Below, one piece after another: positions 57,174 to 64,000 of a DNA stretch of 64,000 nucleotides (position 1 is the stretch's first letter; every line of letters starts with the position of its first letter). Below the pieces are notes generated by a model, which was not told the DNA's origin, searched no databases, and saw only the letters and a program-made list of their open reading frames with translations. Position numbers and translations under genes: made by a program. Source of the stretch: Adiantum capillus-veneris (taxonomy: Eukaryota > Streptophyta > Polypodiopsida > Polypodiales > Pteridaceae); assembly GCA_014529385.2 (NCBI GenBank), contig CM043955.1, positions 139,923,108 through 139,987,107 on the forward strand, given 5' to 3'.

Positions 57174-57457
57174 TTAATCGGGCATCTGTGAGGTCCCGAC
57201 TGGATCTAGATGCGATTACTAAATATGTTGCCGAATAATCATGGTCTCAGATTTGGAATGAATTTGAATGTGATTTGTCATGTGATGTCAAGTGATGTCC
57301 GGTGATGTGATTTTCGATTGGTACATGTGCTAGATGTGTTGTCTCTAGTGCGTTCGTACTAACAGTCAGTGTTTACTAAGATAGTTTATGGCCTCTGTCT
57401 GTTTTTGCAGGCGTAATCGAGGACGAGGACGATTACAATTCTCTCAAGAGGGGGGTA
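57174..57457 (+). other. Gypsy 3' UTR and polypurine tract
   Basis: 57125-57457 is a close relative of 59121-59356 (shared TCTCTATAGACATGAT, GGCGTAATCGAGG). It ends in CAAGAGGGGGGTA just before the LTR. Confidence 0.8.
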
Positions 57458-57483
57458 TGCCACAAACTGATGACGTGGCAGTG

Positions 57484-57523
<40 letters not shown>

Positions 57524-58031
57524 CTGACGTGGCAGCCAATACGGACGACTGACTGAATGCTGACGTGGCTGTCCCCCGAATTTTGTGGCGAAAACTGTGC
57601 TGGATTTCACGTTGATGACGTGGTAGTCCGTACGTTGTACGGATCTGTGCAAATTACGCTAGCCAACTTTTGGGCTTAATGCTTTAATTTTTAAAAGCTT
57701 TTGGAAGACCAATTATTTTTGAAAACTTTGCTTATGAATTAGAGATTTTTGGGGCTCTGCTTTTGGGCATCCCTTGCACCAATAAATAAGTTGGTTGGGC
57801 CTCACTTCTCAAAGCATATGGACACAGAATCTGAGAGTGAGCACCCACCGACTCGCTTGTACTTTGAACACAGATTAATATTAAAAAATTACCGAAAGGG
57901 GCGCCAGTCTTTGGGGCCAATACCTCTGGGCACGGAACTACACCGGACCGTGTATCTTTGTGAATTGTTTTGAAGTGAATCCCTGTTGTGTCGCGGTAGA
58001 ATCTTGACTTGGGGTGTCCAAGTTTGTTACA
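57458..58031 (+). repeat. Gypsy LTR (middle copy)
   Basis: Starts TGCCACAAACTGATGACG, holds an (AC)n at 57484-57520 and the ACCGAAAGGGGCGCCA block, and ends TTTGTTACA. Aligns with 59357-59839. It is followed not by a primer-binding site but by integrase. Confidence 0.85.
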
Positions 58032-58890
58032 TATTCCATACGGGATGGCTACTTGATGAAGAAAACAATGTTGTGTGTTACACAGCCGTTGAGGGAAAAG
58101 GTTTTGATTGAGTGTCATTGTCCACCTTTTACGGGTCACCGCAGCATTGACACCACCTTGAAAGGTGTGGAGCGTTATTTATTCTGGCCGAGACTCAAGA
58201 AAGATGTGGACGACTTTGTTCATAGTTGTTTAGTATGCCAGAAGGTCAAGTTTGACAGGCATAAGCCACAAGGATTACTACAGCCTTTACCCATTCCCAC
58301 CCGCCCCTGGGAAAGTATTGCAATGGATTTCATCTTTGATCTTCCGAAGACACAGAGTGGGCACAATGGCATTTGGGCTGTCATTGTCAAATTTAGCAAG
58401 CAAGCTCGCTTCATTCTACTGAAGAAAACAGTTGAGCCAGACCATTTGGCGAGACTGTTCATTGCACAGACATTTCGATTACATGGCATACCTGAGACAA
58501 TAGTCTCCGACAGAGATCTCCGATTCACGAGTTTGTTTTGGAGGGCTATTTGGGAGAACATTGGCATGCGGTTGCAGTGCTTGTCATCATTCCACCCGCA
58601 GACAGATGGGCAATCTGAAATTCCAAATTCAATTGTTCTGGATTTATTGAAGTCTTACATTTCTGATTAGAAGACTCAATGGGAATAAAAATTGCCTTTG
58701 GTGGAAAGGCGCCATTTGAGATAATTGAAGGTGTTCAAAAGGTTCCACCCTTTCTCAGCACTAAATACAAAATTTTTGAGTGGATGGAGGAGGAGGACCT
58801 AGCAGATACTCCTCAGATTTTGGAACTTTACCTTGAAGCATTCGGTTTAGCTTCGTCTACTCGGATAGATCCCACAGATCAGCAAGGTTG
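58032..58890 (+). pseudogene. Ty3/gypsy integrase, nearly intact
   Basis: Zinc-binding domain: ECHCPPFTGHRS...FVHSCLVCQK. Catalytic core D-D-E: AMDFIFDLP, IVSDRDLRFTS, HPQTDGQSE. Then a TAG at 58668, and GKAPFEIIEGVQKVPPFLSTK continues the core end. Integrase inserts the element DNA into the genome. Its N-terminal codons (YSIRDGYLMKK) begin directly at the LTR end, so its own reverse transcriptase is missing. Confidence 0.88.
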
Positions 58891-59356
58891 AATCTGGTGC
58901 AGAGGGATTGCACAAGAGGGGAGTCACTCCGCTCCTTTGTCACAAATTCCCTCGATTGAATAGAGTCACTGATATCCCCTTTGGGTTTCAGGGATACTAC
59001 TAGGCTGACAGTATTCTGTTGTATGACTTTATGAAACGGAATTCCTGAAATTGAATATGATTGATTTGTACTCTCTCATTTGACTTGTTTAAGTGCAAGA
59101 ACTAAAAGACGAAATGACTGCAGCATTTTGGTCTCATAAGTCTCTATAGACATGATCGCAATAAGGATTAGTTAATCTGGCATCAGTGAGGTCTGGGATG
59201 GATCTAGATGCGGTTACGAAATATATTGCTAGCAATCATGGTCTGAGATTTGAAATGAATTTTTCTGTGATTGATTTGTCATGTGATTGGTTTATGGCCT
59301 ATGTCTGTTTTGTAGGCGTAATCGAGGGCGATTACAATTCTTTCAAGAGGGGGGTA
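58891..59356 (+). other. Gypsy 3' UTR and polypurine tract (second copy)
   Basis: Non-coding tail matching 57125-57457, ending CAAGAGGGGGGTA at the LTR. Confidence 0.75.
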
Positions 59357-59839
59357 TGTTACAAACTGATGACGTGGCATGACCCTACCAAATAAAGTTG
59401 TCCCAACTTATGGCCAAGGGACGAGGGGCCCAAGGAAAACAAAAAGAATTTCCGCAATTTACGACGCAAAAAGCACTGACAAGGCTGTACGGATTTTCCG
59501 CCAAAAGTGCATGTTGCTTTTTGGGCCTTTTGCTTTTGAGTTTTCATGCTTTTGGGTCTCTGCTTTTAGCACCCCTTGTAATGTTTATAAGTAACCCAAG
59601 GAGCTCACTTCTCAGGGCATCAGGACGCAAAGTCTGAGAGCGAGCACCCGCGGGAGTAGTACTTTGCTCAAAGATTAACATAAAAGAAATACCGAAAGAG
59701 GCGCCAGTCTTTGGGGCCAATCTCTCTTGGCACGGAACTACGCCGGGCCGTGTCGACTCTTGATTTGTGAATTGTTTTGAAGTGAATCTCTGTTGTGTCG
59801 CGACAGAATCTAGACTTGGGGGTGTCCAAGTTTGTTGCA
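59357..59839 (+). repeat. Gypsy 3' LTR
   Basis: 483 bp. Starts TGTTACAAACTGATGACG, ends TTTGTTGCA, with the ACCGAAAGAGGCGCCA block. It is followed directly by LINE coding sequence, so the gypsy element probably inserted in the LINE. Confidence 0.85.
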
Positions 59840-61914
<2,075 letters not shown>

Positions 61915-62769
61915 ATGGCACCTCTTGACAGGAAAGAAGTGGAGGACATGATAGCCAGAGCTATCACACAAGCCAAGAAAGATGCGGACAAGGCACTGAA
62001 CGCCGAAGTAAGGAGGATGACGGAAAAGATGAAGCAGATGGAGGATAACATCAGAGGCCTCACAGAAGAAAAGGAGGCCTGGAAGAAAGCATTCGAAGAA
62101 CTCCGTGACACCTCCAACACGGAGATACACTGTATACAAGAAAGCATGAACCACCTCCGGATCTCCAGGGAAGAGGGGGAAATCTCGAGCTTCGAAGACA
62201 TAGAAGTAGAGATCAAAAATAAATGGAAAGCAGACATCAAAGAAGAGATCCAGACAGAAATGGAGGCCAAACAATCGGGATGGGTGGAAGTAGTTAAAAA
62301 GAATATCAAGAAGGAGGTATGCGAGGAGGTTCACATGGGAGAGCACTTGAGGGTTCAGCTTACTCTCGAGGAGGAGCGATTGCGCCAGATGAGGAAACAC
62401 AATGTTCGGATCACTGGCCTTAAAGAGGGACCTTCAGCATAGGAGGATGCACGAGAGCTTTGTAGCCAACTAGGCTACAAAGAGACTATGCCTTTTACAA
62501 AGACATGGCGAGCCGGCCGTGACACCACTCGAGCTCGCCCGTTGATCATGCAGTTACGAGGAGATGAGGACCGCACCACCTTTTTTCGCAAAAAGGTGCT
62601 CTTACGAGGCCTCCAGGGCAGCCATATCTTTATGGACGAGGACCTCACTAGGATGCAGATCAAGCACAGGAAATCATGCATGCCCAGGGTCCTTCAGGCA
62701 CGGAAAGAAGGTAAAAAGGCCTTCTTTCGAGATGGTAGAATCTTCATCGACGGCCGCCCAGTCTCATAG
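61915..62769 (+). CDS. LINE D ORF1 protein, one in-frame stop
   Basis: Starts MAPLDRKEVEDMIARAI. Residues 10-85 form a coiled coil (EVRRMTEKMKQMEDNIRGL). RNA-binding C-terminal half: VRITGLKEG, RPLIMQLRGDEDRTTFF, HIFMDEDLTRMQIKHRK, GKKAFFRDGRIFIDGR. Alignable with LINE A ORF1 (VTGLKDRD, GRVVIV). A TAG at 62440-62442, probably from CAG, interrupts it; otherwise open to the TAG at 62767-62769, with ORF2 continuing in frame. Confidence 0.82.
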
Positions 62770-64000
62770 GGATTCGGGACCTATGAGACACATACACTAG
62801 CACAGGAGACACCACTCAGAGGGGCAGTCTGGAACTGCAATGGTTCTATATGGACACATCCGGAGCGCCTAGAGGAGATCATCAGTGAGCATGACTTTGT
62901 ATGTTTTACGGAGACACATGAGAGCCCAGAGAGAGGACTACCTGTAGTCACAGGATTCCAGTGGGAGTCGACTTACAAGACCATCACCAGACAGAGTACA
63001 GCTCGAGGGTCAGGAGGGATGGCCATACTATTCAAACAGAGCTTACACAACCGGATACAGGTGATGAGTAGAGACGAGGAGGCATGCTATATGTGGGTAC
63101 GGCTAGAGCTCACCCACAAGAGGCGGCTATACATTGCCATATGCTACTTTTCACCACATGGATCACGATATGCTATCCAGGACCCCTACTCTCGACTGTC
63201 GGAGGACATTTCTCACTACACATCACTCGGGGAAGTCCTCCTCATGGGGGACTTTAACGGGAGGACACAGAGCCGACAGTGTGAGATCTATGATATGGAG
63301 CAGCCGGAGATCATGAGGGCACTTCATGCAGAGGACATGGGGGTGAGTAGAGTGTCTGCAGATGGGGGACAGGACAACACTGGATATGGCAGACACCTTC
63401 TTGAGCTTGGCAGCAGGCACCATCTCGTTATTTATAACGGGATGGCGAGGTGGCCAGATTCTGGGGGATTCACTTGCTTCCCACACAGTGGCGGAGAGAG
63501 CATAGTAGACTATTTGTTGGGCTCTACCCAGACAGCAGAGCTTATACACTCCTTCAGCGTTGCACGCACACCGATAGGGGCGGATCATACTTATCTCACA
63601 TTCTCCCTTTTTGCTACACACCTTGCTGACCCCCCCGCCTCCCCCCCTCACACTTACACTACCATTTCTTTCACTCATGAGCTCACTCCTGTTTATATAC
63701 ATCACCTGCATGAGCACCTTATACACTTAGACCCCACAGCACCTCTGGACACACTCACCACACACATTACATCCATCTTACACGTGTCAGCCACTCAAAG
63801 TTTCCCACATCACATACACACACACCCTCCACGCACTGGCACTATACCACAAAACAGGTGGTACGACGACGAATGTCGAGATCTACACAGACACCTACAT
63901 ATACTGGAGATCAGAGGGGAGATTACACATCGCCAGGCTCAGCGCAAGATGCAGACACTTACCCGTCGTAAAAGACGGGAGTGGGAGGAGCACCAGTATT
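62770..64000 (+). CDS. LINE D ORF2, endonuclease domain (runs off the window)
   Basis: One uninterrupted frame of 410 codons to the window edge. AP-endonuclease motifs are all present: AVWNCNGS (Asn), CFTETHES (Glu), IAICYFSPHG (Tyr), LLMGDFNGRT (Asp, Asn) and IGADHTYL (Asp, His). The end (QNRWYDDECRD, RRKRREWEEHQ) corresponds to the linker before the reverse transcriptase. The endonuclease would nick the DNA target, so it is the part expected to set (TC)n preference. There is no Met between the ORF1 stop and WNCNG. This is the best preserved LINE coding region in the window. Confidence 0.9.

Overview
The window looks like a stretch of a large, repeat-rich land-plant nuclear genome. It carries the 3' end of a plant O-fucosyltransferase gene, the last exons of a plant DXO/RAI1-type NAD-decapping nuclease gene, and an intact plant-type tRNA-Ser(GCU). 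Almost everything else is decayed retrotransposons: Ty3/gypsy, Ty1/copia, two kinds of LINE, tRNA-derived SINE-like sequences and one Penelope-like fragment, plus many dinucleotide repeats. An apparent 23 kb intron and a Penelope-like fragment suggest a non-angiosperm (fern, lycophyte or gymnosperm), but that is inference.

Layout. 1-1256: a broken LINE (minus strand), cut by an LTR, lying upstream of the O-fucosyltransferase exons (1336-1809). 2.2-7.8 kb: gene-poor DNA. 7883-7964: tRNA-Ser. 9.06-11.2 kb: Penelope-like reverse transcriptase scrap joined to an L1-type LINE. 12560-15834: gag-only copia-type element with both LTRs and a 5 bp target duplication. 17.06-18.5 kb: SINE-like element beside a (GA)n tract, then a perfect 294 bp tandem duplication containing the DXO last exon. 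19.6-27.8 kb: gypsy element split by a nested L1-type LINE, a solo LTR and another LTR element. 27.8-40.5 kb: a chain of six LINE copies joined head to tail through (TC)n tracts. 41499-42231: three upstream DXO exons, so 18397-41498 is apparently one retrotransposon-filled intron. 44.9-48.6 kb: gypsy gag-protease relic split by a solo LTR with a 5 bp target duplication. 48.9-59.8 kb: two partial copies of one gypsy family around an inverted gag-only LTR element. 59.8-64 kb: two more LINEs joined through a (TC)n tract.

The most interesting system is the (TC)n-associated LINE family. Eight recognisable 3' ends share a short hairpin, a GACG-A/T-rich motif and a pyrimidine tail, nearly all running into (TC)n. 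Most following copies start directly after the (TC)n of the one before, as expected if the element both ends in and inserts into (TC)n microsatellites. A tRNA-headed SINE-like element at 17061-17192 has the same kind of 3' end and also abuts (TC)n, so it may be a non-autonomous partner. Most coding copies are dead, but the last LINE has open ORF2 endonuclease sequence to the window edge.
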